A stretch of DNA of 64,000 bases from Azospirillum brasilense (GCF_022023855.1 NZ_CP059450.1:62001-126000), one strand, 5' to 3'; counted from the stretch's first letter, positions 11,909-21,515 are shown. Notes: generated from the sequence alone by a model not told the origin. A program made the numbers and translations.

Positions 11909-13411
11909 TTACTTGCTCTCGTGATAGTTCGCCACGAAGCGGTCGAGCAGGCGGACGCCGAAGGCGGTGCCACCCTTCGGCACGATGGCCGTGTCCTTCT
12001 TCGACCAGGCGACGCCGGCGATGTCGATGTGCGCCCAGGGCAGGTCCTCGACGAAGCGCTTGAGGAACTGCGCGCCGACGATGCTGCCGGCCCCGCGGCC
12101 CGACCCGACGTTCTTCATGTCGGCGATGTCGGAGTTGATGTCCTTGTCGTAGGCGTCGCCCATCGGCAGTCGCCACAGCGGCTCGCCCACCGACTTGCCG
12201 GCGGCCAGCAGATTCTCGGCCAGCCAGTCGTCGTTGGCGAACAGGCCGGCGTGCTCATGGCCCAGCGCGATGATGACCGCACCGGTCAGCGTGGCGAGGT
12301 CCACCAGCAGGCGCGGCTTGAAGGTCTCCTGCGCATAGGTCAGGCAGTCGGCCAGGACGAGGCGGCCTTCGGCGTCGGTGTTGATCACCTCGATGGTCTG
12401 GCCGGACAGCGAGGTCACCACGTCGCCGGGCCGCTGCGCGGTGCCGGACGGCATGTTCTCGACCAGGCCGACGATGCCGACGGCGTTGACCTTCGCCTTG
12501 CGGGCAGCGAGCGCGCGCATGGTGCCGATGACCACCGCGGCGCCGCCCATGTCCCACTTCATGTCCTCCATCCCGGCGGCGGGCTTGATGGAGATGCCGC
12601 CGGTGTCGAAGGTCACGCCCTTGCCGATGAAGGCGAGCGGGCGGCGGTCCTCGGCGTCGGGGGCGCCGTCCCAGCGCATCACGACGACGCGCGGCTCGAA
12701 GGCGCTGCCCTGGGCGACGCCGATCAGCGCGCCCATGCCGAGCTTCCTCAGCTTCTTGAGGTCCAGCACCTCGACCTGCAAGCCGACGTCGGTCAGGTCC
12801 CGGCAGTGGTCGGCGAGGCTTTCCGGGTTCAGGACGTTGGCCGGCTCCGACACCAGATCACGGGTGTAGGCGACGGCCTCGGCCAGCGGCTCCAGCCGGC
12901 CATAGGCGCGCTTGGCGGCGTCCGGCTCCGCGGTCAGGACGATGATCTTCTTGAGGGAGGGCTTGGCCTCCTTCTTCTCGGTCGTCCGGTACTTGTCGAA
13001 GCGGTAGGAGCGGAGCTGCGCCCCGAAGGCGAGTTCCGCCGCCGCGGCGTCGGGAGCAACGGTGCCGCCGTCCGGCAGGTCGAGCAGGACGGAGACCTCC
13101 GCCTCGCCGGACTTGTCCAGGGCGGCGATGATGGCGCCGCCGACGGCCTGGAGGGCGCCCTCGGACAGATCCTCCCCCTTGCCGACGCCGACCAGGAGGA
13201 CGCGGTCGAACTCGACCCCGGCGGGGGCGAGGATGGCCAGCGTCTCCTCCTTCTTGCCGGTGAAGCGGCTGGCCTTCATGGCGCGGGACAGCGTGCCGCC
13301 CGTCTTCTGGTCGAGATCCCGCCCCGCGGCGCCGAGCGCGCGATCGGTGGCGACGGTGACGGCGACGGTGCCGGACTTGGGCAGCGCGGGCTTCGCAAAG
13401 GCGAACTTCAT
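11909..13411 (-). CDS. pepA: Leucyl aminopeptidase
   Basis: This 500-aa M17 family metallo-aminopeptidase releases N-terminal residues from peptides in the cytoplasm. The catalytic domain shows IGKGVTFDTGGISIKP and the family signature NTDAEGRLVLAD, carrying the metal ligands. The start is the ATG at 13411 behind a GAGAGGAG ribosome site; further upstream reading is not peptidase-like. It is divergent from lptG with 226 bp between, and is followed by holC. Confidence 0.95.
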   Translation of the reverse strand: MKFAFAKPALPKSGTVAVTVATDRALGAAGRDLDQKTGGTLSRAMKASRFTGKKEETLAILAPAGVEFDRVLLVGVGKGEDLSEGALQAVGGAIIAALDKSGEAEVSVLLDLPDGGTVAPDAAAAELAFGAQLRSYRFDKYRTTEKKEAKPSLKKIIVLTAEPDAAKRAYGRLEPLAEAVAYTRDLVSEPANVLNPESLADHCRDLTDVGLQVEVLDLKKLRKLGMGALIGVAQGSAFEPRVVVMRWDGAPDAEDRRPLAFIGKGVTFDTGGISIKPAAGMEDMKWDMGGAAVVIGTMRALAARKAKVNAVGIVGLVENMPSGTAQRPGDVVTSLSGQTIEVINTDAEGRLVLADCLTYAQETFKPRLLVDLATLTGAVIIALGHEHAGLFANDDWLAENLLAAGKSVGEPLWRLPMGDAYDKDINSDIADMKNVGSGRGAGSIVGAQFLKRFVEDLPWAHIDIAGVAWSKKDTAIVPKGGTAFGVRLLDRFVANYHESK

Positions 13412-13637
13412 CGGCTCCTCTCGGGCTCCTCTCGGCTGGGACGGCCGGCGCGTGGGCGCCGGGGCGGGTGGGATCGATCCGCAACCACCCTGGGATAAAG
13501 ACCTTCCCGTGCGCCCTGTCAAGGCGCGGACCGGTTGTTTCCCGCGCCCGTCCGCAGTACATAGCCCCGGCACGCCGTGGTGGAAGCCTCCGGCGCGCCG
13601 CGTACCGCCCGTCGATCGGCCGGGGAGGCCGGAGCCC

Positions 13638-14732
13638 ATGTATTCATCCGCCACGCTGTCGCGCTACATCGGGCGCCAGTTCGTCACCTGGTTCCTGCTG
13701 CTGCTCGGCATCCTGCTGTCGATCATCCTGCTGCTCGACGTCGTGGAGCTTCTGCGCCGCGCCGGGACCAAGCCGGACATCACCTTCTGGCTGGTCCTGC
13801 GCATGGCCCTGCTGAAGCTGCCGGAGATCGGCCAGCAGATCTTTCCCTTCGTGATCCTGTTCAGCGGCATGTTCACCTTCTGGCGGCTGACGCGCAGCGC
13901 GGAGCTGGTGGTGGCCCGCGCGGTCGGCGTGTCGGCGTGGCAGTTCCTGACCCCGGTGCTGATCGCCGCGCTGATGATCGGCGCCGTCAAGGTGACGATG
14001 ATCAACCCGGTCGGCGCCGTCTTCATCGCCAAGTATAACCAGCTCCAGGACCGCTATCTGAAGCTGAAGTCGAGCAGCTTCGACGTCTCGCGCAGTGGCC
14101 TGTGGCTGCGCCAGCAGGAGGCGGGGGAGCAGTATTTCATCCACGCCGACGGGGTGAATCCGCTGTCCTTCGAGATGTCGCAGGTCATCGTCCTGCGCTT
14201 CGACACCAACATGACCTACATCGGCCGGGTGGACGCGCCGCGCGCCGTGCTGCGCGACCGGAAGTGGGAGTTGCAGGACGCGACGATCAACCTCGGCAAG
14301 AAGGAGTCGGAGACGGTCCCGACCTACGTCATCCCGACCGAGCTGAACCGGACCACCATCGAGGAAAGCTTCGCCGCGCCGGAGACGATCTCCTTCTGGG
14401 ATCTGCCGCAGTTCATCCGCACGCTGGAGGCCACCGGTTTCCCGGCGGTCCGCCACCGTCTGCATTACCAGTCGCTGCTGTCGCAGCCACTGCTCTATGT
14501 GGCGATGGTGCTGTTCGCCGCAGCCTTCTCGCTGCGGCTGCCGCGGCGCGGCGGCGCGATGACCATGGTGTCCGGCGGCGTTCTGACCGGATTCGTGCTG
14601 TTCGTGATGACCGACGTGATCCGCACCTTCGGCATCTCCGAAACCATCCCGCTGGCCATGGCGGCCTGGAGCCCGGCCTGCGTCAGCGTGCTGCTCGGCA
14701 CCGCGGTGCTGTTGCATCTGGAGGACGGCTGA
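13638..14732 (+). CDS. lptG: LPS export ABC transporter permease LptG
   Basis: LptG is an inner-membrane subunit of the LptB2FG complex that extracts lipopolysaccharide. The 364-aa length, three N-terminal and three C-terminal membrane segments around a periplasmic beta-jellyroll, and the motif SAELVVARAVGVS, which matches the SELVVMQASG region of LptG rather than LptF, support the call. Start ATG follows GGAG. Usually an lptF lies directly upstream and lptD downstream in related bacteria; neither is present here. The gap to surA is only 139 bp. Confidence 0.9.
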   Translation: MYSSATLSRYIGRQFVTWFLLLLGILLSIILLLDVVELLRRAGTKPDITFWLVLRMALLKLPEIGQQIFPFVILFSGMFTFWRLTRSAELVVARAVGVSAWQFLTPVLIAALMIGAVKVTMINPVGAVFIAKYNQLQDRYLKLKSSSFDVSRSGLWLRQQEAGEQYFIHADGVNPLSFEMSQVIVLRFDTNMTYIGRVDAPRAVLRDRKWELQDATINLGKKESETVPTYVIPTELNRTTIEESFAAPETISFWDLPQFIRTLEATGFPAVRHRLHYQSLLSQPLLYVAMVLFAAAFSLRLPRRGGAMTMVSGGVLTGFVLFVMTDVIRTFGISETIPLAMAAWSPACVSVLLGTAVLLHLEDG

Positions 14733-14871
14733 CGCCGGATCCGGAGCAGGGCTGACGCCGGCCGCCCGGTCTTTGGACACAATTCCGTTCCAGGATGCGG
14801 TCCACGATTCCGTTTACACGCGCCCGGGGGGGCCGTATTAAACGGCAACCACCTCTGGAGTCTGGAGCACC

Positions 14872-16317
14872 ATGCAGAGTTTGCGAGCCGTCCGGTCTGC
14901 CTTCGCCGTGGCGACCGCCTGCGCCCTTCTTGCCGCCGGCGCGCCCGCCGCGGCCCAGACGCGGGCTCCCAACGCTCCAAACAGCCCTGCTGCGGGAACG
15001 CAAGGCCCCGCGGAACGCATCGCCGCCGTCGTCAACGACGAGGTCATCTCGCTGTCCGACGTGCACGCGCGCATCCGCCTCGCCCTGCTGAACGCCGGTG
15101 CCCAGGACAGCGCGGAGACGCGCCAGCGCCTGACCCCGCAGGTGCTCCGCCAGTTGATCGACGAGCGGCTCCAGTTGCAGGAGGCCAAGCGTCTCGGCGT
15201 CTCGGTCCCGTCCAAGGAGATCGACGAGGCTATCGGGCGCATCGCCGAACAGAACCGCATGGGCCGCCCGCAGCTCGAAGCCCTGCTGAAGACCCAGAAC
15301 GTCCCGCTCTCCACCCTGCGCGAGCAGGTGCGGGCCCTGCTGTCCTGGCAGCGGGTGATGCAGCGCCGCATCCGGCAGGAGGTGGTGATCGGCGACGAGG
15401 AGATCGACGCCGTGATGCAACGCATCAAGGCCAACATCGGCAAGCCGGAGTATCTGGTGGCCGAGATCTTCCTGGCCGTGGACAGCCCCGACCAGGACGA
15501 GGAGGTGCGGCGCAACGCCGAGCGGCTGGTCGAAGAGGTCCGCCGCGGCGGCAACTTCGCCGCCCTGGCCCGTCAGTTCTCGCAATCCGCCGGCGCCGCC
15601 TCGGGCGGCGACATGGGCTGGGTGCGCACGGGCGAGCTGAACGCGGAACTGGACAAGACCCTGTCCACCATGCGGGCCGGCCAGCTCTCCTCGCCGGTCC
15701 GCACGGCGACCGGCTATCACGTCTTGCTGGTGCGCGACCAGCGGCCCTTCGGCAGCACCGTCTCCACCGCTCCGCCGCCGGCCCCGCCGCCGCGCCCGCG
15801 CGCCCAGCCGAAGCCCGATCTGGCCAAGGCCAAGGTCAACATGAAGCAGATCGTCATCCCGGCCCCCTCGAAAGAGGAGCTGAAGGCGGTCCAGGCCCAG
15901 GCGGAGAAGCTGCGCAAGTCGATCAAGAGCTGCGCCGACTTCGACGAGAAGGCGCGGGCCATGGGCATCCCGGAGTCGGGCGACATGGGCACGCTGAGGG
16001 TCAAGGACCTCGCGCCGGGCCTCCAGCAGCTCGCCGTCGGCATCCCGCTCGGCCAGCCCAGCCCGGTGCTGATGAGCCCGGGCGGCGCCGTGATCCTGAT
16101 CGTCTGCAAGCGCGACGTGCCGATGATCGAGCCGCCGCCGGAAGCCGAGCCGCAGCCGGTGGCCGCCCCGACCCCGCCGCCGATCGATCCCAAGGACATC
16201 AAGATGCCACCGCGCGAGGAGATCGAGCGCGACCTGATCAACGAGCGCGCCGACCTGCTGGCCCGCCGCTACCTGCGCGACCTGCGCCGCACCGCCTTCG
16301 TGGAGATCCGCAACTGA
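14872..16317 (+). CDS. surA: SurA-type periplasmic peptidyl-prolyl isomerase/chaperone
   Basis: The 481-aa protein has a signal peptide (cleavage about AAAQ-T near residue 29), a SurA N-terminal chaperone domain starting at RIAAVVNDEVISLSDV, and a parvulin domain (ARQFSQSAGAASGGDMGWV). A second, poorly conserved parvulin-like region (about residues 315-400) follows a Pro-rich linker. It escorts outer-membrane proteins through the periplasm. Its TGA overlaps the ATG of pdxA by one base, so translation is coupled. Confidence 0.92.
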   Translation: MQSLRAVRSAFAVATACALLAAGAPAAAQTRAPNAPNSPAAGTQGPAERIAAVVNDEVISLSDVHARIRLALLNAGAQDSAETRQRLTPQVLRQLIDERLQLQEAKRLGVSVPSKEIDEAIGRIAEQNRMGRPQLEALLKTQNVPLSTLREQVRALLSWQRVMQRRIRQEVVIGDEEIDAVMQRIKANIGKPEYLVAEIFLAVDSPDQDEEVRRNAERLVEEVRRGGNFAALARQFSQSAGAASGGDMGWVRTGELNAELDKTLSTMRAGQLSSPVRTATGYHVLLVRDQRPFGSTVSTAPPPAPPPRPRAQPKPDLAKAKVNMKQIVIPAPSKEELKAVQAQAEKLRKSIKSCADFDEKARAMGIPESGDMGTLRVKDLAPGLQQLAVGIPLGQPSPVLMSPGGAVILIVCKRDVPMIEPPPEAEPQPVAAPTPPPIDPKDIKMPPREEIERDLINERADLLARRYLRDLRRTAFVEIRN

Positions 16318-17330
16318 TGACCGAGTCCGGCGTCCGGCCGCCGCTCGCCCTGACCATGGGCGAGCCGGCGGGGATCGGCGGGGAGATCGCCTTAAAGGCC
16401 TGGGCGGCCCGCGCGGACGGCGCGGTGCCGCCCTTCGTCCTTCTGGACGATCCCGCCCGCCTGGAGGCGCTCGCCGCCCGGCTCGGCCTGCCGGTCCCGG
16501 TCAGGGCGGTCGGCAGCATGGCCGAGGGCGCCGCACTGTTCAGTACGGCCTTGCCGGTGTTGCCCCAGCCGCTGGCGGTGCCGGTCACGCCGGGCCGGCC
16601 CGACCCGGCCAACGGGGTGGCGGTGATCGCCAGCATCGACCGTGCGGTCGAACTGGTTCGCCTGGGAGAGGCGGCGGCGGTCGTCACCAACCCGATCCAG
16701 AAGTCGGCGCTCTACGCCGCCGGCTTCCGCCATCCCGGGCACACGGAATATCTGGCCCATCTGGCCGGGCTGACCGACGAGCCGGTGATGATGCTGGCCA
16801 CGCAGGATCTGCGCGTCGTGCCGGTGACCATCCATGTCTCCGTCCGCGATGCCGTGCCGCTGGTGACGCGGGAGGCGATCCTGCACGCCGGTCGGGTCAC
16901 CGCGGCGGCGCTGGCCAGCGACTTCGGCATCGCCCGGCCCCGGCTGGCCGTCGCCGCGCTCAACCCCCACGCGGGGGAGGGCGGCGCCATGGGGCGGGAG
17001 GAGATCGACGTCATCGCCCCGGCGGTCGCCGACCTGCGGGCGGAGGGCATCGACGCGGTGGGGCCGCGGCCCGCCGACACGCTGTTCCACGCGGCGGCGC
17101 GGCGCGGCTACGACGCGGCGCTGTGCATGTACCACGATCAGGCGCTGATCCCGCTGAAGACCATCGACTTCGACACGGGGGTCAACATCACGCTGGGGCT
17201 GCCCTTCGTCCGCACCTCGCCGGACCATGGGACGGCGCTGGACATCGCCGGCACGGGCAAGGCCGGCGCGTCGAGCCTGATTGCCGCCCTGACGGCGGCG
17301 GAGGCCATGGCCGCCCGCCGCCGCGCCTGA
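16317..17330 (+). CDS. pdxA: 4-hydroxythreonine-4-phosphate dehydrogenase
   Basis: PdxA oxidises 4-phosphohydroxy-L-threonine in the DXP-dependent pyridoxal phosphate pathway. Family features include MGEPAGIGGEI at the N-terminus, HTEYLA, LNPHAGEGG, and CMYHDQALIPLK with metal-binding histidines. Length 337 aa is typical. Its start codon overlaps the surA stop; surA-pdxA is a common alphaproteobacterial pair, often followed by rsmA, which here lies 6 kb away. Confidence 0.96.
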   Translation: MTESGVRPPLALTMGEPAGIGGEIALKAWAARADGAVPPFVLLDDPARLEALAARLGLPVPVRAVGSMAEGAALFSTALPVLPQPLAVPVTPGRPDPANGVAVIASIDRAVELVRLGEAAAVVTNPIQKSALYAAGFRHPGHTEYLAHLAGLTDEPVMMLATQDLRVVPVTIHVSVRDAVPLVTREAILHAGRVTAAALASDFGIARPRLAVAALNPHAGEGGAMGREEIDVIAPAVADLRAEGIDAVGPRPADTLFHAAARRGYDAALCMYHDQALIPLKTIDFDTGVNITLGLPFVRTSPDHGTALDIAGTGKAGASSLIAALTAAEAMAARRRA

Positions 17331-17349
17331 CCTTCACCGCCGGTAAGCG

Positions 17350-17472
17350 TCAGAGGCGGACCGAGCTGCTGGAGAAGCGGCTGGCCGAGCTGTGGTCGAT
17401 GGAGGTCAGCGCGACCGACGCGCCGACGGCGATGACGATGGCGGCGGCGAAGCCGAGCAGCATGGCTTTCAT
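17350..17472 (-). CDS. Short single-pass membrane protein (40 aa)
   Basis: A 40-codon reading frame encodes MKAMLLGFAAAIVIAVGA, a hydrophobic helix, then a serine-rich tail ending SSSSVRL. A good AGGAG ribosome site lies 9-13 bases before the ATG. The layout resembles short unannotated proteins that I recall ending in a similar SSVR motif in other alphaproteobacteria, but I cannot verify this here. It lies between pdxA and the hybrid kinase, convergent with pdxA and upstream-adjacent to none of the known genes. Function unknown. Confidence 0.6.
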   Translation of the reverse strand: MKAMLLGFAAAIVIAVGASVALTSIDHSSASRFSSSSVRL

Positions 17473-17596
17473 GGGGGGCGCTCCTGGAACCTGATTTTGG
17501 TCGTGGTTTCGGCGCAAACGCGCCTTTTTCCAAGACCATAAGCGGGGCGGAGCGCGCTTTCAACCACACTCGGGACTTGGCCGGGAGCGGCGGTGC

Positions 17597-19915
17597 CTAG
17601 GCGGCGGAGGTCAGGGCGCTGCGCAGCACCTCCGGCGCCACCGGCTTGTGCAGGAGGCGGTGGCCGCTCTGCTGGACCTCGGCGATGCGCGCGGGGTCGG
17701 TGTCGCCGGTCAGCACCAGAGCGGGCACCCGCACCCCACAGACGCCGTAGATGTCGCGGATGGCCTGAAGCCCCGTCCGCCCTTCGCGCAGGCGATAGTC
17801 GGCGACGATCATGTCGGGGCGCTGACCGAGACTGGTCAGGGTGCCCACCGCCTCGTCGGCGGAGACGGCGGCCACCACCTCGTACCCCCATTCCTCCAGC
17901 ATGGTCCGCATGGAGAGCAGGATGATGGCGTCGTCCTCCACCACCACGACCAGACCCTTGCCACCGTTGGCGGCGGGCTTGGCGGCGGACTGGGCGGCCG
18001 GGCGGCAGGTCTTCATCACCTGGCGCGGCGCGACCGAGGGCACGGTCAGACCGAAGGCGCTGCCCCGTCCCGGCCGGGAGCGCAGGGTCACCTCGTGGCC
18101 GAGCAGCCCGGCCAGACGCCGCACGATGGCGAGCCCCAGCCCCAGTCCCTTGCGCCGGTCGCGCTCGGGGTTGGCGAGCTGGGTGAACTCGACGAACACC
18201 TCGTCGCGCTTGTCCTCGGGGATGCCGATTCCGGTGTCGAGCACCTCGATTCGCAGGCCGCTGCCGGAACGGCGGCAGCCGATCAGAATCCGCCCACTCT
18301 CCGTGTAGCGGATGGCATTCTCGACGAGATTGCGCAGGATGCGCTCGACCAGCGCTGGGTCGCTGCGCGTCCAGCCGTCGGTGGGAACGTGGCGTAGCGC
18401 GATTCCCACCTCCGCCGCGCGGCCCCGGTATTCGTCGGCCAGACGCTGCAACAGGGGGCCCAGCGCGAACTCCGTTGCCGCGGGGGTGACCACCCCGGCG
18501 TCCAGCCGCGACACGTCCAGCAGGCTGTCCAGCAGTGTACGGAGGCCGTTCAGCGACTCGCTCATGCTCGCCAGCAGGGGAGAGGCGGGATGGCCGTCGA
18601 GCCGGTCGGACAGGGCGTGCGCGAAGAAGAACAGGGACTGCACGGGTTGGCGCAAATCGTGGCTGGCCGCGGCGAGAAACTTGGTCTTGGCCATGTCCGC
18701 CCGTTCGGCGTTGTCGCGGGCGGCCAGTGCTTCCTCGCGGGCGCGCTCCGCCTCCGCCTTGGCGCGGTGCAGCGCGTCCTCCGCCGCCTTGCGGGCGGTG
18801 ATGTCGCGCATGATGCCGGTGAACAGGCGCTGCCGACCGTCGTGCCATTCGGCCACCGACAGTTCCAGCGGGAAGAGGGAGCCGTCCTTGCGCCGGCCCT
18901 CGACCTCGCGCCCGATGCCGATGATGCGCCGCTCGCCGGTCTCGCGGAAATGCGCCATGTAGCCGTCGTGGGCGGAGCGGTGCGGCTCCGCCATCAGGAT
19001 GCGGACGTTCGCGCCGACGGCCTCCTCCGCGCCGTAGCCGAAGGTCGTCTCGGCCGCCCGGTTGAAGGACTGGATGGTGCCGGTCTCGTCGATCACGACG
19101 ATGGGGTCCACGGCGGTGTCGACGACGGAGCGGTAGCGCGCCTCCTGCCCCGCCGCCCGCTCCGCCGAGCGGCGCCGGTCGATCAGGACGGAGAGCAGCC
19201 CCAGCGAGAGGATCAGCAGCGTCCCTATCCCGGTCCCCACGGCCAGGGACGGGGTGGACAGCACGAAACCGAGGTCGTCCCCGGTCGGGACGGCGTCCGT
19301 AATGGCGGCATGCCCAATGGCGGTTACGTCCGCGCTGGCGGCGGCCATGCCGACGTAATGCATGCTGACCACCGCGGCGCCGAGCACCAGCGCGCCGGAC
19401 AGGCGCTGCAGGGGGCTGGCCGTGCGGAAGGCGAGCCAAAGCGCGGCGGTGGAGGCGGCGACGGCGATGACCACCGACGCGACGACCAGAAGCGTGTCGT
19501 AGATCAGCGGCACCGGCAGCCGCATGCCGGCCATGCCGACGTAATGCATGGAGACGATCCCGAAACCGGTCAGCAGACCCGCCGCCGCCAGGGTCGCCCG
19601 GCCGCCCCCGCCGTGCGCCACGGCGAAGAGGCCGGTCCCCGACACCCCGACCGCCAGGAGAAAGGACAATGCGGTCAGCAGGATGTCGTAGGACACCGGC
19701 ACAGGCATGCGCATCGCCATCATGCCGATGAAGTGCATCGACCAGATCCCTGCCCCGAGCGCGAGCGCCGCGGCGCCCAGCCAGCCGTTCCGTCCCCGCC
19801 CGGCATCCCGCGCGTGGGAGGCGAGGTCCAGAGCCACATAGCCGCCGAAAGAGGCCACGACAACGGACAGCGCAACGAGGTAAGGATCGTAATGGCCGAG
19901 CACGATGGGGCGCAC
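17597..19915 (-). CDS. MHYT-PAS hybrid histidine kinase with FixL-like haem residues
   Basis: This 772-aa protein has, in order: an N-terminal MHYT membrane domain with three SMH(F/Y)(I/V)GM motifs near residues 59, 122 and 184; a last helix to about 245; a PAS domain (about 258-375); a coiled coil; HisKA with H419 in ASHDLRQPVQSL; an ATPase domain (DTGIGIP, GLGLGLAIV); and a C-terminal receiver with Asp in MIVADYRL. In the PAS domain, H316 in HDGY and R336 in IIGIGR sit 20 residues apart, exactly as FixL haem-proximal H200 and distal R220. MHYT domains are proposed copper-linked gas sensors, so a gas-sensing role is likely. The GTG start lacks a clear ribosome site. Confidence 0.88.
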   Translation of the reverse strand: MRPIVLGHYDPYLVALSVVVASFGGYVALDLASHARDAGRGRNGWLGAAALALGAGIWSMHFIGMMAMRMPVPVSYDILLTALSFLLAVGVSGTGLFAVAHGGGGRATLAAAGLLTGFGIVSMHYVGMAGMRLPVPLIYDTLLVVASVVIAVAASTAALWLAFRTASPLQRLSGALVLGAAVVSMHYVGMAAASADVTAIGHAAITDAVPTGDDLGFVLSTPSLAVGTGIGTLLILSLGLLSVLIDRRRSAERAAGQEARYRSVVDTAVDPIVVIDETGTIQSFNRAAETTFGYGAEEAVGANVRILMAEPHRSAHDGYMAHFRETGERRIIGIGREVEGRRKDGSLFPLELSVAEWHDGRQRLFTGIMRDITARKAAEDALHRAKAEAERAREEALAARDNAERADMAKTKFLAAASHDLRQPVQSLFFFAHALSDRLDGHPASPLLASMSESLNGLRTLLDSLLDVSRLDAGVVTPAATEFALGPLLQRLADEYRGRAAEVGIALRHVPTDGWTRSDPALVERILRNLVENAIRYTESGRILIGCRRSGSGLRIEVLDTGIGIPEDKRDEVFVEFTQLANPERDRRKGLGLGLAIVRRLAGLLGHEVTLRSRPGRGSAFGLTVPSVAPRQVMKTCRPAAQSAAKPAANGGKGLVVVVEDDAIILLSMRTMLEEWGYEVVAAVSADEAVGTLTSLGQRPDMIVADYRLREGRTGLQAIRDIYGVCGVRVPALVLTGDTDPARIAEVQQSGHRLLHKPVAPEVLRSALTSAA

Positions 19916-20023
19916 CGAGAGTGGACGAGGGGACGGACGCGCAATGGCAGAAACGTTAGATAGTGGAAATCCGCGACGAACCCAAGCCGGCGAAACGCCC
20001 CTGTACGCCTGACGAAAGACCTA

Positions 20024-20629
20024 ATGACTACCTCGAACGGAGATTCCTCCTCTCGGACTTTGGATCGGAGCTTGGGGCGGAGGCTGGCGGGGCTGTTGCG
20101 CCGCTACGTGCTACGCCCACTGCTGACCGTCGCGGCGCTGGTCTATTTCCTGATCGACGCGGTGGTGCTGGAGGTGGTCCGCCCGTTGGCCGCCTGGATC
20201 GGGCGGCAGCGCTTCGCCGAACGGCTGGCGGCGCGCATCCGCCGGCTCGGCCCCTATCCGACGCTGGCGCTGTTCGTGATTCCGCTGGTGGTCCTGGAGC
20301 CGCTGAAGCCGGTAGGACTGTATCTGATGGGGACCGGGCACGCGGTCCAGGGCGCGCTGCTGCTGGGGGCCGTGGAACTGGTCAAGGTCACTCTGGTGGA
20401 GCGGCTGTTCCACATCGGCAAGGACAAGCTGCTGACCATCCCGGCCTTCGCCTGGTGCTACGTCCGGGTGGTCCGCTGGTTGGCCTGGCTGACCGCCCTG
20501 CCGCCCTGGCAGGCCGCCAAGCGGGTGGTGGGGCGGGTGGGCTTGGCGATTCGCCCGGCGCTGACGGTGGTCCGCGGTTGGGCGCGGTCGCTGCGCAGCC
20601 GTCTGCGCGCTGTGTCGAAAAGAGGGTAA
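20024..20629 (+). CDS. Hypothetical membrane-associated protein (201 aa)
   Basis: I do not recognise a named family. Two strongly hydrophobic segments (near residues 32-55 and 80-100) and a third weaker one near 105-122 are separated by very basic stretches, and the C-terminal third is basic and amphipathic. There is no signal peptide or catalytic motif. It is divergent from the hybrid kinase and lies just ahead of the lytic transglycosylase gene, so an envelope link is possible but unproven. Confidence 0.65.
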   Translation: MTTSNGDSSSRTLDRSLGRRLAGLLRRYVLRPLLTVAALVYFLIDAVVLEVVRPLAAWIGRQRFAERLAARIRRLGPYPTLALFVIPLVVLEPLKPVGLYLMGTGHAVQGALLLGAVELVKVTLVERLFHIGKDKLLTIPAFAWCYVRVVRWLAWLTALPPWQAAKRVVGRVGLAIRPALTVVRGWARSLRSRLRAVSKRG

Positions 20630-20705
20630 CCCTGCCCTGCGCTTGCCGTGTCCTGCGGGCAGCCTCATATCAATGCGGTTTTGCAGACCGTTCCAAGGCC
20701 AACCC

Positions 20706-21515
20706 GTGCGTTTCCTCCCCCTGACCTTCGCCCTTTTCGTCGCCTTGGCGGCCCCCGCCGCCCTCGCCGCGGGCAAGTCCGGCTCCGTCTCCTCGCGCGA
20801 GTCGCGCATGGCTGACTGCGAGGCGGCGGAGAAGGGCGATCCGGAGGCGTCCTACCGCATGGCGCGGCGCTTCCTGTTCGGCGTCGGGGTGAAGCGCGAC
20901 CAGCGGGTCGGCACAGCGTGGCTGCGCGCCGCGGCGTCGCGTGGCCACAAGGAGGCGCGGCGGCTGGTCGCCTATGTGCCGGGCCGCATGGGCCATGTCC
21001 GCCCCTGGTGCCGCCCCGGCGCCGCCCCGCTGCGCGAGGCGCTGCCCCCGCCGCCGGAGATCATCGCGCTGGTCCACAAGACCGCGCCCCAGTACGGCCT
21101 CGACCCGGCGCTGGTGATGGCGGTGATCCGGGTGGAGAGCGCCTTCCGCTCCGACGCGGTGTCGCCGAAGGAGGCGGCCGGTCTGATGCAGCTCATCCCC
21201 GACACGGCGGAGCGGTTTGGCGTGTCCGACGTCTTCGACCCCGCCCAGAACATCCGCGGCGGTGTGCGCTACCTGCGCTGGCTCTTGGCCTATTTCCAGG
21301 GGGACGTTACGCTGGCCCTTGCCGGCTACAACGCGGGGGAGCGGGCCGTGGACCGTTACCGGGGCGTTCCGCCCTACGAGGAGACGCGGAACTACGTGCG
21401 CTCCATCCGCCGCTTGTACGATGCGCCGCGGCATCCCTTCGACGCCGCGGTGGCGGACCCGTCGCCCATGGTCGTCCGGCAGGCGGCGGAACTGGCGAAG
21501 CCCGGCAAGGGCTGA
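20706..21515 (+). CDS. Lytic transglycosylase with Sel1-like repeat
   Basis: A clean signal peptide (MRFLPLTFALFVALAAPAAL, cleavage after ALA) precedes one Sel1-like repeat region (about residues 40-80: ASYRMARRFLFGVGV, AWLRAAASRGHKEA) and an SLT domain. The catalytic glutamate lies in VIRVESAF, followed by SPKEAAGLMQLIP and ALAGYNAGERAVDRY. It cleaves peptidoglycan glycan strands in the periplasm. The GTG at 20706 gives the best signal peptide; an ATG at 20673 would lengthen it. Confidence 0.9.
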   Translation: MRFLPLTFALFVALAAPAALAAGKSGSVSSRESRMADCEAAEKGDPEASYRMARRFLFGVGVKRDQRVGTAWLRAAASRGHKEARRLVAYVPGRMGHVRPWCRPGAAPLREALPPPPEIIALVHKTAPQYGLDPALVMAVIRVESAFRSDAVSPKEAAGLMQLIPDTAERFGVSDVFDPAQNIRGGVRYLRWLLAYFQGDVTLALAGYNAGERAVDRYRGVPPYEETRNYVRSIRRLYDAPRHPFDAAVADPSPMVVRQAAELAKPGKG

